Counted from the first letter of the stretch, positions 42,005 to 51,519 are shown. The stretch: DNA of 64,000 nucleotides from M2408 sp040386975 (GCA_040386975.1 JAZKEO010000011.1:159358-223357); one strand, 5' to 3'. Made by a program: numbers and translations. Notes: a model not told the origin generated them from the sequence alone.

Positions 42005-45000
42005 CTACCTTATCAAATTCACATGTCCCGTAATCGTTTTTAATTCTGGACCTCCATCTCGGTAAGACGCTTTCCAAGTGTAGGTTCCATCTTGACACAT
42101 TTTACCTTTGTATTTTCCATCCCAAAACTCTTCAAGGGAATTTAGCGTGTAAATCAATTCGCCCCAACGATTAAAAATCAACATTTCGAAATTCGTAATT
42201 CCTTCACCGTAAGCTTTAAAAACTTCATTGAATCGACTTCCATCAGGCGTAAAAGTATTTGGGACATAAAGAATACCTTTATAGTTAATGTGAATCAAAT
42301 CAGAAGTTGTACAACCGTTTGTATCCGTAAAAAAAACGGTGTAAGTAAAATCTTTGTTAGGTGTGGCAATTGGATTTTGACACGTTATGCAAGATAAAAA
42401 ATTTCCTGGGGACCAATGATACTCACCTACAGCATCATTTGTAGCGTTTAAATGAACTTCTTGTCCAATGATAGCAAAAATTGTAACTCCTGCATCAACT
42501 TGATGAATCGGGAAAATTTGCACCAAAACAAAGGCAGAATCTCGGCAACCAAATTCATCAATGCCAACTACCATATAGTTTGTTGTAACATTTGGTGTGG
42601 CAACCACAGAATCTGAAATGAAGTTATCTAAACTTCCTTTTGGACTCCAAATATAGGACTCAACTCCCGTTGCATATAGATTTGCCGTATCACCTAAACA
42701 AAGAATTGTATCTCTAAAAGCTCGAATATTAGGAATAATCACATCGATAAAAACTGTATCTCGAACTGTTCCACAAGCATTTGTAAAGTCACAAAAATAA
42801 GTGAAGTCTGTTGGAGGAGAAACAATTACTGTATCTCCAAAAATGGTATTTATAAATTGATTTGGACTCCACGTATAAGATTCTGTGCCACTAACTGTTA
42901 GTTGAACACTTGACTTAAAACACATTTCTGCTGAATCAATCAAATTAGGTATGGGTAAATTAAAAAAGACATCCACCAAAACACTGTCTTGAAAAACACA
43001 GGAATTTAAAGTTGTCGCCGTAACTAGATAGGTTGTTGTTGTATCTGGGTTTACAATTGGACTTGAACTCTGATTGTTATTAATGAAATTATTTGGAGTC
43101 CAAACTTGACTTATTGCTCCAAAAACTTGAATTTGTGTACTAAATCCCAAACAAATTGATGTATCATTTGAAACAGAAATTTCATCAGCAAAAGTATTAA
43201 CAGTAACAAAAACTGTATCAGAACCACAGGTATCAGATATAATAACCGAAAATTGTGTTGTATCAAAAATAATTGCAGTTGGATTTGGTAAAGTTGGATC
43301 ATCTAAAAGGTTTGCTGGCGACCACAGATAATTTAAACCTCCAAAAGCATCGAGTTGAAAAGGAGTTCCTTTACAAACTGTTGGTACTGGCGTTACATCT
43401 CCTGCTTCAAAACTTCCAACAGTGATAACAAAAGATGTTGAGTCAGGTGCTTTGCAGCCTTCTGAATCTGAAACAACTAGTTTAACAATAAATTCTCCTG
43501 TCGTTGTATAAACGTGGCTTGGATCAGCTTCTGTTGATGTTGTTGAGTCTCCAAAATCCCAGAAAAAAACATCTCCTTCAGTAGAATTATTAAAAAACTG
43601 AACTGGATTTGGAATGCAAATAATTACGTTAGGCTCAGATACAATTGCATTGATGGAACTTAACTCAAATTTAAAAGCTGCGAGATTACAATTATCACTA
43701 TTATTATTCGGACCAATTACTCCAGGTGTGCTTACGAATCCATTAGGATTTCCTGCACAAGCAGAACAAACAGCATGATAAATTCTCCCGTTTTTATCAA
43801 AACGAGACGTTCCACCATCAACGTGTTCATCACTTGGACCTCCCATAAATGTTGCATACTTTAATTCAGAAGCATCAGCACCCAAAACAGCAATGTAAAA
43901 AGCATCCCCATCTGTTGAGCCTAAAAATGCATCAGCCGTAACTGGAAAACCTGAAATATTTGTTTGAATTATTGAACCACCCCAGCCTGAAATATAAATT
44001 TCAAAACAATTGGAAATCAAAAAAGCTGTTGGTGAAATTCGATTATTGCTTCCACCTACTTTTGTATTCCATACAACAGAAGATAAATCTGTGCTATATT
44101 TTCTAATAAATTGCTGTGCGTTTGCGTTTCCAAATAAACCTGTTGTAATTGGCATTGCTCCAAAGGTTTGTCCATAGACATAAACAAAATCATCCAAATC
44201 AACTTGTACAAAATAACCTTGATCATAGGCACTTGTACCAAGATAAGTTCCTGAAATTACTGCTCCAGCTGCACTAAAACGCGTCACATAAGCGTCAGCG
44301 TCACCACCAGCAAAAGCAATAGAGTGACCAACTGGCACATTTAGATTGGAAGAAATTGTTCCCCCAGTCATATAAATTTCATCAGTAGAACTCACAGTCA
44401 AAGCATTTCCACTGTCAAAGTCACTTCCTCCGTAATACGTTGAAAAAATCATTGTTGAAAGTGTAGAGTTTAATTTAAACAAAACAGCATCTTGTGGGCC
44501 ATTAAGAAAATTTTGACTTGGATTTACTCTCGGAAAGTTAACCGAATTTGTAGAACTTGCAACGATTACATTTTCTGAATTATCAAAACTAATTTCTCCT
44601 CGAAAATTGTCTCCATAATTAATCACCAATTCTCCCGTTTGTCCATTAAGTGTATTGCCAATATTAATTCCGTCATTTCCACTTCCGCCAACATAGGTAA
44701 AATTCATTACGACATTTCCATTTGGGCTCAAGCGAATGATAAAAATGTCAGTTTTAGAATATCTCTGTGTTGATTCACAGATTAGAAGTGAACCTCCTCC
44801 GTGTGAGTTTTGAAAAGCTGGACCATTTGAAGGAAAATCTTCTGACGAAGTTACTCCCATCATGTATAATTCTCCATTTGCATTTGCAATCATACTATTT
44901 GGACACTCATTACCACTACCCCCAATATACGTAGAATATAAAAAAGCAGTACCATTAGCATTAAATTTACTCAATGAAATGTCAAATGGACCATATCCAA

Positions 45001-45886
45001 TGTCCTCTCCACCTTGAAATCCTTGACCAATTACTCCAGCAGTTGTAGGATAACCAACACCAAAAACGGTTCCTCCAGCGAAAAGATTTCCTTGTAAATC
45101 TGGTGTGGCAGTACATCCCCAATTATCTACCGTTGAACCTGAGTAACTTGAAAAGGTAATTTGTGGATCAATAATCAATTTCTCAGCATGATTATATCCT
45201 CTAGGGAAATGATATGAAACGACATTATTAGTTAATTTATAGGAAATTTCTACATTCTTTTTATTTCCTTTTTCATCAATTGTCCAAGCAATTGGTTTGG
45301 ATTCGGAAATGGTGCCATAAGTGTGTTCCACTAATAAAAATCCATTTTTGTCGAGGTGAATTTTTGATGCTCCATCAATGCTATACTTGATTTGATAAAC
45401 ATCCGCTTCTTCGTTTAAAACAAAAGTGTATTTTAAGGAACTTACGTCTGAATCAAAATGTAAATCAATTCCTTCATAAAATTCTGGATAAGTAACTTTT
45501 GCAAGCGAATGGACGTCTGACTTCCATTTACTTTTATCATTTCCTAAAAAATAATTTCTGTAAAATGGAGATTCTTTATCTTCAATTACTTCATGTTGGG
45601 AATTACTTCCTAAGAAATTCGTTTTAATCGTATGTTGAACATATTTTTTATCTTCTACATGGGATTCAGTTTTGTCTCCGTTGTGTTTGTGAGTTAATTC
45701 TGAAACATTGTGAAAAACATAAGTAAACGCATTTTTTTCAATCAACATTTCACCTCCAGTTAAATCAATTTTATACTGGATATTTTTATGCCATTGCCCA
45801 CGGTTAGGGTGCATCCATACCTTATCATTTTGAGCTTGTAAGCCAAAACTCAAAAAAAATAAAAAAATGAAGGTGATTTTTGGCAT
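42005..45886 (-). CDS. Giant T9SS-secreted protein: DUF7948, SBBP-like repeats, PKD, CHU_C
   Basis: 1293 residues with signal peptide (MPKITFIFLFFLSFGLQAQ). The N-terminus (MHPNRGQWHKNIQYKID, about 25-230) matches the DUF7948 type; SBBP-like beta-propeller repeats follow (about 245-720: STYIGGSGNE, TYVGGSGNDG, STYYGGSDFD, ATFMGGPSDE). Then a PKD domain (FFWDFGDSTTSTEADPSHVY, about 765-840), several Ig-like repeats with YTWSPN or YIWSPK, and the C-terminal gliding-associated domain (YVPNTFTPDG, FNRWGELIY, GHVNLIR). It is a large surface protein; adhesion or cell-surface layer is likely. It sits 71 bases downstream of gldC, perhaps by chance. Confidence 0.9.
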   Translation of the reverse strand: MPKITFIFLFFLSFGLQAQNDKVWMHPNRGQWHKNIQYKIDLTGGEMLIEKNAFTYVFHNVSELTHKHNGDKTESHVEDKKYVQHTIKTNFLGSNSQHEVIEDKESPFYRNYFLGNDKSKWKSDVHSLAKVTYPEFYEGIDLHFDSDVSSLKYTFVLNEEADVYQIKYSIDGASKIHLDKNGFLLVEHTYGTISESKPIAWTIDEKGNKKNVEISYKLTNNVVSYHFPRGYNHAEKLIIDPQITFSSYSGSTVDNWGCTATPDLQGNLFAGGTVFGVGYPTTAGVIGQGFQGGEDIGYGPFDISLSKFNANGTAFLYSTYIGGSGNECPNSMIANANGELYMMGVTSSEDFPSNGPAFQNSHGGGSLLICESTQRYSKTDIFIIRLSPNGNVVMNFTYVGGSGNDGINIGNTLNGQTGELVINYGDNFRGEISFDNSENVIVASSTNSVNFPRVNPSQNFLNGPQDAVLFKLNSTLSTMIFSTYYGGSDFDSGNALTVSSTDEIYMTGGTISSNLNVPVGHSIAFAGGDADAYVTRFSAAGAVISGTYLGTSAYDQGYFVQVDLDDFVYVYGQTFGAMPITTGLFGNANAQQFIRKYSTDLSSVVWNTKVGGSNNRISPTAFLISNCFEIYISGWGGSIIQTNISGFPVTADAFLGSTDGDAFYIAVLGADASELKYATFMGGPSDEHVDGGTSRFDKNGRIYHAVCSACAGNPNGFVSTPGVIGPNNNSDNCNLAAFKFELSSINAIVSEPNVIICIPNPVQFFNNSTEGDVFFWDFGDSTTSTEADPSHVYTTTGEFIVKLVVSDSEGCKAPDSTSFVITVGSFEAGDVTPVPTVCKGTPFQLDAFGGLNYLWSPANLLDDPTLPNPTAIIFDTTQFSVIISDTCGSDTVFVTVNTFADEISVSNDTSICLGFSTQIQVFGAISQVWTPNNFINNNQSSSPIVNPDTTTTYLVTATTLNSCVFQDSVLVDVFFNLPIPNLIDSAEMCFKSSVQLTVSGTESYTWSPNQFINTIFGDTVIVSPPTDFTYFCDFTNACGTVRDTVFIDVIIPNIRAFRDTILCLGDTANLYATGVESYIWSPKGSLDNFISDSVVATPNVTTNYMVVGIDEFGCRDSAFVLVQIFPIHQVDAGVTIFAIIGQEVHLNATNDAVGEYHWSPGNFLSCITCQNPIATPNKDFTYTVFFTDTNGCTTSDLIHINYKGILYVPNTFTPDGSRFNEVFKAYGEGITNFEMLIFNRWGELIYTLNSLEEFWDGKYKGKMCQDGTYTWKASYRDGGPELKTITGHVNLIR

Positions 45887-45957
45887 GAAACAGTTCTAAA
45901 TACATAGTAATAACGTAAAAATACATTAAAAAGTTGTTTCAGCAATAAATCTGAAAT

Positions 45958-46305
45958 TTACTTTTCAGGTAAAATATCCATTTTCTCAGCAAAATGATAA
46001 CAATAATCTCTCAAATCTTCTGAAATCAAGGTTTCTCCTGTCGCCTTTTCAAAGGTATCAGCCATCGTCAATAAGGTTTGATGAAAGAATTGTTTCATTT
46101 CTTCAATAGACATTTCTTCTGTCCACAAATCAATTTTTAAAGTGTTTTTTTGATTTGGATCCCACATGGAAAGCATCATTGAACGTGCTTCAGCATTTTT
46201 GACATTTCCATCTGTTGCATTCCACAACATTCTAACTGGAACATTGTTTTCATTCAATCCAACATTGATTGAGATTTCTGATGTTTTTATTATTTTCTTT
46301 TCCAT
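45958..46305 (-). CDS. gldC: Gliding motility protein GldC
   Basis: 115 residues from ATG 46305 (MEKKIIKTSEISINVGLNEN); an upstream TTG lies in the octamer array and is rejected. Motifs VPVRMLWNATDG and MMLSMWDPNQKNTLKIDLWT identify GldC, a small cytoplasmic protein that in Flavobacterium johnsoniae accompanies GldB and is needed for full gliding. No signal peptide. It follows gldB on the same strand, separated by a 42-base family B array, and nadE lies close by, as in other flavobacteria. Confidence 0.93.
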   Translation of the reverse strand: MEKKIIKTSEISINVGLNENNVPVRMLWNATDGNVKNAEARSMMLSMWDPNQKNTLKIDLWTEEMSIEEMKQFFHQTLLTMADTFEKATGETLISEDLRDYCYHFAEKMDILPEK

Positions 46306-46350
46306 TTCTTGTAAATTAGCCAATTAGCTAATGAGATAATTAGCTAATTA
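46306..46350. repeat. Family B octamer array between gldB and gldC
   Basis: Units CAATTAGC, TAATGAGA, TAATTAGC, TAATTA occupy most of the spacer. The stop codon of gldB (46350-46348) is formed by the array. Confidence 0.85.
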
Positions 46351-47355
46351 TATTTCGTATTCTTGTAAAATTGTGTTGTACGGTATTTCTTTTAATTCTT
46401 CCAAAGTCGTTTCAGGATGTTGTTCCATGTAAGAATGTATCATTCTCCAACCCAAAAACTGTCCTAAACGATCAGGTCCTTTTTCTGGTAAACCAATTGT
46501 AAAGGGTGCATCGTTCAAAAAATTCGCTTGATCTCGTTCATTTTCACCAAATAAAAGTTTCTCGTCAACCAAATATTTCCAAAAAGCATATTCATTTTCT
46601 AATGCCCAATCGTAATCTTTTTTTGAATAACGTAATACAATACGTTCTTCTTCATTTGGAAAAGCCGCTTCTGTAAAATAAATGATTTTACCCCAATTAA
46701 CTATTGCTTCCGCTGTATTTGATTTTTTTTCAGGAACATAATGTGTCATAATCCAAGCCGTCAAAACATCTCTTTCTAAATAAATATCTAGCATTCCATC
46801 TTTAATCCATTGAAAAAACTGCTCATTAGGTAATTCCTTAATCACATCTGTTTTTGGACCTAAATAACGTTCCAATCCTATTCCAACTTCATGTTCGGTA
46901 CAAAAAATATTACTCGTAAAAAGTGAATTCATAAAAATTACATTTTGAGGTATTTTACCTGTCGGAAAATGATGATTCAAATAGGCAAATGCTTCTATAA
47001 TTTTTGCTTTTCGACTTTCTAAATTGGTGAATTCACTTTCAATTCTTTTCTCTAAACGTTTGATATATGTATCATTTACAAACATATTTATTCTTTCAAC
47101 CGTACCTGAATCTGACAATTGACCAACTCGCAAACAATGACCTAATTCATAATCCAATATTTCCTCATTTTTCACTTTTAATGATGAAATCACTTGCTTT
47201 AAGCTTTCTTTAGGAGTATTAACAAAAATAGAATCTAAATTGATAAAAGAAATATTTAATTTTTTCTCACTTGGCTCAACATCCAAAGGATCATTTTTAC
47301 AAGAAAATAGTATTTGAGAAATGAAAATAAAATAAAAAATATTTTTGTAGTTCAT
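46348..47355 (-). CDS. gldB: Gliding motility lipoprotein GldB
   Basis: 335 residues from ATG 47355, with lipoprotein signal MNYKNIFYFIFISQILFSC (lipobox LFSC); the longer frame starting at 47571 would run over a divergent gene and is rejected. The C-terminal signature (DRLGQFLGWRMIHSYMEQHPETTLEELKEI) is characteristic of GldB, a membrane-anchored lipoprotein essential for gliding and for T9SS function. In the conserved order gldB-gldC-nadE the first two are here on the minus strand, with nadE divergent beyond one gene. Its TACTTTTG promoter element overlaps the divergent promoter. Confidence 0.92.
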   Translation of the reverse strand: MNYKNIFYFIFISQILFSCKNDPLDVEPSEKKLNISFINLDSIFVNTPKESLKQVISSLKVKNEEILDYELGHCLRVGQLSDSGTVERINMFVNDTYIKRLEKRIESEFTNLESRKAKIIEAFAYLNHHFPTGKIPQNVIFMNSLFTSNIFCTEHEVGIGLERYLGPKTDVIKELPNEQFFQWIKDGMLDIYLERDVLTAWIMTHYVPEKKSNTAEAIVNWGKIIYFTEAAFPNEEERIVLRYSKKDYDWALENEYAFWKYLVDEKLLFGENERDQANFLNDAPFTIGLPEKGPDRLGQFLGWRMIHSYMEQHPETTLEELKEIPYNTILQEYEI

Positions 47356-47372
47356 AAAATGTTTTATTTTTG
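47344..47372 (+). promoter_or_regulatory. Promoter of the beta-barrel gene at 47456
   Basis: TTTG (47344-47347), 17 bases, TATTTTTG (47365-47372). The spacer is slightly short. It lies partly within the gldB coding start and leaves a leader of about 80 bases. Confidence 0.5.
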
Positions 47373-47376
47373 CAGT

Positions 47377-47384
47377 CAAAAGTA
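47377..47384 (-). promoter_or_regulatory. -7 element of gldB
   Basis: TACTTTTG on the minus strand, 21 bases before ATG 47355. It faces the plus-strand promoter, so the two may compete for RNA polymerase. Confidence 0.5.
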
Positions 47385-47455
47385 AGCAAAGTAAAATAAT
47401 TTGTTTACTTTTAGAAAGATTTTTAATTATAATTAACTTTTTAACATCACTTAAC

Positions 47456-48310
47456 ATGAAAAAAATATTATTTTCTTTAGTAGGATTGGGGTTTTTTGCA
47501 ACAACATTCGCACAAGAAGCTTTTGACAAAAAATGGCAAGTTGGAATTGCTCTTGGAACAGGTTTTAACATGAATAAAACAACAAGTTTATTAAAAAGAG
47601 ATGGAGTTGGATTTGATCAAACTTTAGGTTTAAATTTGAATTATAATTTAAATCCAACTTTGACTGTTACAACTGGTTTAGAGTTTGATTTTGAATCTTT
47701 CAAATACACAGCAAATGATACAATTTTGTATGTTTACAACGATCAAAACATTACTAAAAAAGCTGAATTTGAAGCAGATTCAAGTTTTAAAGATCAAAAT
47801 TTATTCAAATTAAACGAGAGACAATATAAAACCACTTATTTGATTTTACCAATTTTTGCTACTTTGAAAACAAAACCTTTCGGTAATATGCAATATTTTG
47901 GAAAATTCGGTACTCGTATTGGTATCAAAACTGGAGGTAGAATTAACGACACAGGTGTAATTTTTGCTGGAGATTCTTTAACTGGAAAAACATCAATACA
48001 AGAAAATTCAAACATGGTTTTAGAAGACGATATTCGTTCTTTAAAAATTAATGCAGGTGTTTCTGCGGGTGTAATGTGGAATTTCTCTGGAACAACAATG
48101 TTGGTGAGTGAAATTGGTTATTTCTTTGGATTAACTCAAATGCACATGGATGAAAGAACAACAGGTGAAGACAAAAAAAGATCATATACTTTAATTGATT
48201 CAAATGACGAGAATTCGTTATCAAAAATCACTAAAGTTAGTGACATTAAATGGTCTGCTCCAGCTGCTAAACAAGGTCAAATATTAATTAAATTTACTTT
48301 ATTTTTCTAA
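47456..48310 (+). CDS. PorT-like outer-membrane beta-barrel protein
   Basis: 284 residues with signal peptide MKKILFSLVGLGFFATTFAQ. The remainder alternates beta-strands (WQVGIALGTGFNMN, LNLNYNLNPTLTVTTGLEFDFE, KTKPFGNMQYFGKFGTRIGIK) and ends with LIKFTLFF, a C-terminal aromatic typical of outer-membrane barrels. Resemblance to the PorT-like/outer membrane beta-barrel family; not clearly PorT itself. nadE begins two bases after its stop, so both are one transcript. Confidence 0.85.
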   Translation: MKKILFSLVGLGFFATTFAQEAFDKKWQVGIALGTGFNMNKTTSLLKRDGVGFDQTLGLNLNYNLNPTLTVTTGLEFDFESFKYTANDTILYVYNDQNITKKAEFEADSSFKDQNLFKLNERQYKTTYLILPIFATLKTKPFGNMQYFGKFGTRIGIKTGGRINDTGVIFAGDSLTGKTSIQENSNMVLEDDIRSLKINAGVSAGVMWNFSGTTMLVSEIGYFFGLTQMHMDERTTGEDKKRSYTLIDSNDENSLSKITKVSDIKWSAPAAKQGQILIKFTLFF

Positions 48311-48312
48311 GC

Positions 48313-49089
48313 TTGAATTTAGAAAAAATAAACAATCATATTAAAGCCTGGCTTGATGCTTATTGCACCAAAGCTGGGCTTTCTGGTTTTGTTGTGGGTA
48401 TCTCTGGCGGTATTGATTCAGCTGTGACTTCTATTTTGTGTGCTCAAACTGGGAAAAAAGTCTTGCTTTTGAATATGCCCATTCGTCAAACGAAAGCTGA
48501 GTACGACAGAGCTCAAGAGCATATTGACAATTTAAAAAACAAGTTTTCTAACGTGAGTTCACTTGAAATCAATCTAACTGAAACCTTTGAAAATTTTGAG
48601 AAAATCCTTCCAAAAGAAAGCTTAGTTAATCATCTTGTGATGGCAAATAGTCGTGCGAGATTAAGAATGACAACACTTTATGCTTTAGGTCAAACACATA
48701 ATTTACTTGTGGCTGGTACAGGAAATAAAATTGAAGATTTTGGAATTGGTTTTTTTACTAAATATGGAGATGGAGGAGTTGATTTAAGTCCAATTGCTGA
48801 TTTAACAAAAACACAAGTTTTTCATTTAGCTAACTATTTAGGAGTTGTTTCTAGTATCCAACAAGCGAAACCAACAGACGGTTTGTGGGAAGATGGTCGA
48901 AGCGACGAAGATCAAATTGGAGCAACATATCCAGAATTGGAATGGGCAATGGATTTCAAAGAAGACGAAAAATCCTTAAACGAACGTCAAAAAGTCGTTT
49001 TAGAACTTTATAGAAAATTAAATCGCATAAACAAACACAAAATGGAGGCTATTCCAGTGTGCGAGATTCCGATAGAATTTTTTGTATGA
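48313..49089 (+). CDS. nadE: NAD synthetase, ammonia type
   Basis: 258 residues, start TTG at 48313 (no ATG fits; the stop of the preceding gene is two bases away). The N-type PP-loop SGGIDS is at residues 31-36, with VAGTGNKIEDFGIGFFTKYGDGGVDLSPIADLTKTQV and PTDGLWEDGRSDEDQIGATY. It lacks an N-terminal glutaminase domain, so it uses free ammonia to amidate deamido-NAD. The gene order with gldB/gldC is a flavobacterial trait. Confidence 0.96.
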   Translation: MNLEKINNHIKAWLDAYCTKAGLSGFVVGISGGIDSAVTSILCAQTGKKVLLLNMPIRQTKAEYDRAQEHIDNLKNKFSNVSSLEINLTETFENFEKILPKESLVNHLVMANSRARLRMTTLYALGQTHNLLVAGTGNKIEDFGIGFFTKYGDGGVDLSPIADLTKTQVFHLANYLGVVSSIQQAKPTDGLWEDGRSDEDQIGATYPELEWAMDFKEDEKSLNERQKVVLELYRKLNRINKHKMEAIPVCEIPIEFFV

Positions 49090-49094
49090 TAAGT

Positions 49095-50522
49095 TCAATA
49101 AACAAATCCCCTATCCCCCATTTTCAAGTCCTTAAAAATCCATCTATAGTGATTTAACATGTGACTATTGATGAAATTTTTCCCTTTTTCATTCTCAGGG
49201 AAAAATATTCTTCCACCAACTTTTGCTGTTTGTAGGTCTTTCACTTCACATTGAGGTGCAATTCCATCTTGTTGCCAAACCGGATCTGGATTTTCTTGAT
49301 CTAAATTACTTCCATATTGCCACACTTCTTGAAATAAAGTCCAATCAAAACCTCCAGCACATGCATTTTCTGGAGCGATGATATACATGTTTCTCAAAAA
49401 TACAAAATCTTGAATTTCCTCTAAAAATCCGAGTGCATAAGCATAGCCCATACTATGACAAACAAAATCTAAAGTGTCTTTTACTTCAATACAAGCTGGA
49501 GAATTACATTTCTCAATCAAATAGGTTTTTCCTGCTATTCTACCTTTTTCTTTTCGCTCAAAAAAGCCTTCATCGTTTGGATTTGCATTTAATAACTGAA
49601 ACTCATTTTTGTTTTTTTCACGTTTCCTTAAAGCTTTGATGCGAGAATAACTCAAGGAAAAATTAGCCATCGTACGATGATTTGAGGTTGATATTTTGTT
49701 ATTCCCATCGATGTAAAAATAATCGTCCGGTTTAATTCGGTTTACAAAGGCTTTATCCAAACGCAACCAATAATGAAAACGATCTTTTTTGGTGATCATA
49801 TCATCCGTAACGTCTTTATTTTTCTTTGGTCCACGATAACCGTTCGAAAAAATTAAAACATGCTTAGGGAGCGGTTTTTCTTTAGCTGTAAAATAAGATG
49901 TTACATTTTCTCCATTAAAAGCATAAACTTCTTCGGCAACAATTTGACCTTTTTCATTCCAAAATCGCTTGATAAGATAATGCCCAAAAGCCTTTTGAGA
50001 AATAGAGTCAATACTTAAATTAACTGAATCTGATGAATGTGAAAACTGCTTACGAGAATCACTTAAAACATTTAAATAAATGACATTTTTTTGATTATAA
50101 CTCTGCCAACACATTTCTTTATTGCAAAAAATTAATGACTGAGTCTCTTTTGATGGGTTTTTCAATAGAGAAAGTTGAATTTTTTCTTTTGAACTTGGAG
50201 TACTAATTTCAAATTTTGATTTTTCCAATGTAGAAGAATTATCCTCTGAAAATTGAATGATTGCCTGTTGAAGATACGAAGTTGGATATAAAACTTCTGA
50301 TTTAGAATCCTTAAATGTGATACTGTAATTCCGTTTAAAGTTTTTTTGGAAGGTAGAATCAATAATAAAACCGGAAGAATCTTCTTCCCAAAAATAATAA
50401 GCGACTAATGCTGAAATGGAATTTTCACGATTTGTTTCTGAAGAAAGATAAAAAAGAGAATCTAATTGAGCGTTAACATTCAATGTAATAAGTAAAAAGC
50501 TTATGTAAACGCCTAGTTTCAA
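49095..50522 (-). CDS. Secreted alpha/beta-hydrolase-like protein with altered nucleophile elbow
   Basis: 475 residues with signal peptide MKLGVYISFLLITLNVNAQ. The N-terminal half (about 20-210) is beta-rich and unrecognised. The C-terminal half resembles a lipase/hydrolase fold: HVLIFSNGYRGPKKN, then DFVCHSMGYAYALGF, where the usual GHSMG elbow is CHSMG (Ser in the elbow kept). YIIAPENACAGGFDW could supply an acidic residue and YRWIFKDLKM ends the protein. Substrate unknown. The ORF spacing to the methyltransferase upstream is eight bases. Five bases separate its stop from the nadE stop. Confidence 0.7.
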   Translation of the reverse strand: MKLGVYISFLLITLNVNAQLDSLFYLSSETNRENSISALVAYYFWEEDSSGFIIDSTFQKNFKRNYSITFKDSKSEVLYPTSYLQQAIIQFSEDNSSTLEKSKFEISTPSSKEKIQLSLLKNPSKETQSLIFCNKEMCWQSYNQKNVIYLNVLSDSRKQFSHSSDSVNLSIDSISQKAFGHYLIKRFWNEKGQIVAEEVYAFNGENVTSYFTAKEKPLPKHVLIFSNGYRGPKKNKDVTDDMITKKDRFHYWLRLDKAFVNRIKPDDYFYIDGNNKISTSNHRTMANFSLSYSRIKALRKREKNKNEFQLLNANPNDEGFFERKEKGRIAGKTYLIEKCNSPACIEVKDTLDFVCHSMGYAYALGFLEEIQDFVFLRNMYIIAPENACAGGFDWTLFQEVWQYGSNLDQENPDPVWQQDGIAPQCEVKDLQTAKVGGRIFFPENEKGKNFINSHMLNHYRWIFKDLKMGDRGFVY

Positions 50523-50530
50523 AATCTACT

Positions 50531-51382
50531 TTATTTCACCAGTAAAGTATTTCCGTAAAAAACTTCTTTTTCGCTCGTAGTATTCATCCAAAGTTCTTCC
50601 ACTTTTACTGTTTTACCTTTAAACGCTTTTTGTGCGAATTGTAACAGATTTTGAGCAGAAATTTTTGGAGAATAAGTATTTACAATCAAAAATCCATTTT
50701 TTGCCATCAGTTTATTTGCTGTTTCAAACAAAATGGGTAATTGTTGTTCTAAAATCCATTTTTCGCCTTTAGAACCAATTCCATAAGCTGGAGGGTCCAT
50801 TATGATTCCTTCGTATTTATTTCCTCTTTTAACTTCTCTTTGAGCAAATTTTAAAGCATCTTCCAAAACCCATTTTACATCAGCTAATTGACTCAACTCC
50901 ATATTTTCCTTAGACCAAGTCAAAAGTTGTTTTACAGAATCGACATGGGTTACCTTTGCTCCCACTTTTCGTGCGATTAAAGATGCAACTCCCGTATAAG
51001 CAAAAAGGTTTAAGAAATTTTGGTCTAGCTGAATGTTTTCTTGAATGAATTTCCAGTTTGCAATTTGCTCAGGGAAGATTCCGATGTGTTTGTATTGTGT
51101 AAACTCTAATTTTATATCTAAACCTTCTACAGGAATGTTCCATGAATTTGGTAAATCAGCTTTTAGTTTTTTCCATTTCCCTTTTTTTGTTCCAGATTCA
51201 ACAAACTCAGCGTGAGCCATTGTGTTCCATTCCGTAAAAGGCAATTCGGATTTAAAGTAAGCTTGAAGTTCAGGCCTAATCGTAATTATTTCTCCAAAAC
51301 GTTCGAGTTTTTTACTCCCACCAGCATCGATTAATTCATATTCTTTCCATGCTTCGGCGTATTTTCGTGCTATATAACTCAT
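50531..51382 (-). CDS. Class I SAM-dependent methyltransferase, rRNA type
   Basis: 283 residues, no signal. SAM motif FLNLFAYTGVASLIARKVGAKVTHVDSV (about 120-150) and IIMDPPAYGIGSKGEKW (motif IV, about 190-205) resemble the RlmI/RlmK-like 23S rRNA methyltransferases, but it lacks their N-terminal PUA domain. Target unknown. It lies between a TPR-like membrane protein gene (137 bases upstream, with a heptamer/palindrome spacer) and the hydrolase-like gene. Confidence 0.85.
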   Translation of the reverse strand: MSYIARKYAEAWKEYELIDAGGSKKLERFGEIITIRPELQAYFKSELPFTEWNTMAHAEFVESGTKKGKWKKLKADLPNSWNIPVEGLDIKLEFTQYKHIGIFPEQIANWKFIQENIQLDQNFLNLFAYTGVASLIARKVGAKVTHVDSVKQLLTWSKENMELSQLADVKWVLEDALKFAQREVKRGNKYEGIIMDPPAYGIGSKGEKWILEQQLPILFETANKLMAKNGFLIVNTYSPKISAQNLLQFAQKAFKGKTVKVEELWMNTTSEKEVFYGNTLLVK

Positions 51383-51519
51383 ATTTTGGATATTAAGATG
51401 TTAGGATATTAAGACAGCAAGACTTTGTTTCAATAAGATAATTAAAGTCTTTGAGTCCGCCCTGGCGGACGGTCTTTTGTCTTAAAATCTTAATGTCTAT
51501 TTTCCGCCCAAGCGGAAAA
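51383..51519. repeat. Family C heptamer array with two nested GC-rich hairpins
   Basis: AAGACTTT/GATATTA-type units at about 51386-51452 and again at 51472-51498 flank GTCCGCCCTGGCGGAC (51455-51470; 7-bp arms, 2-base loop). A second hairpin, ATTTTCCGC-CCAA-GCGGAAAAT (51499-51520), ends in the stop codon of the 51520-52101 gene. The spacer separates two co-directional genes. Confidence 0.8.

Noticed and set aside
47356..47571. N-terminal extension of gldB to 47571
   Set aside because: It would overlap the divergent barrel gene and bury the lipoprotein signal starting at 47355.
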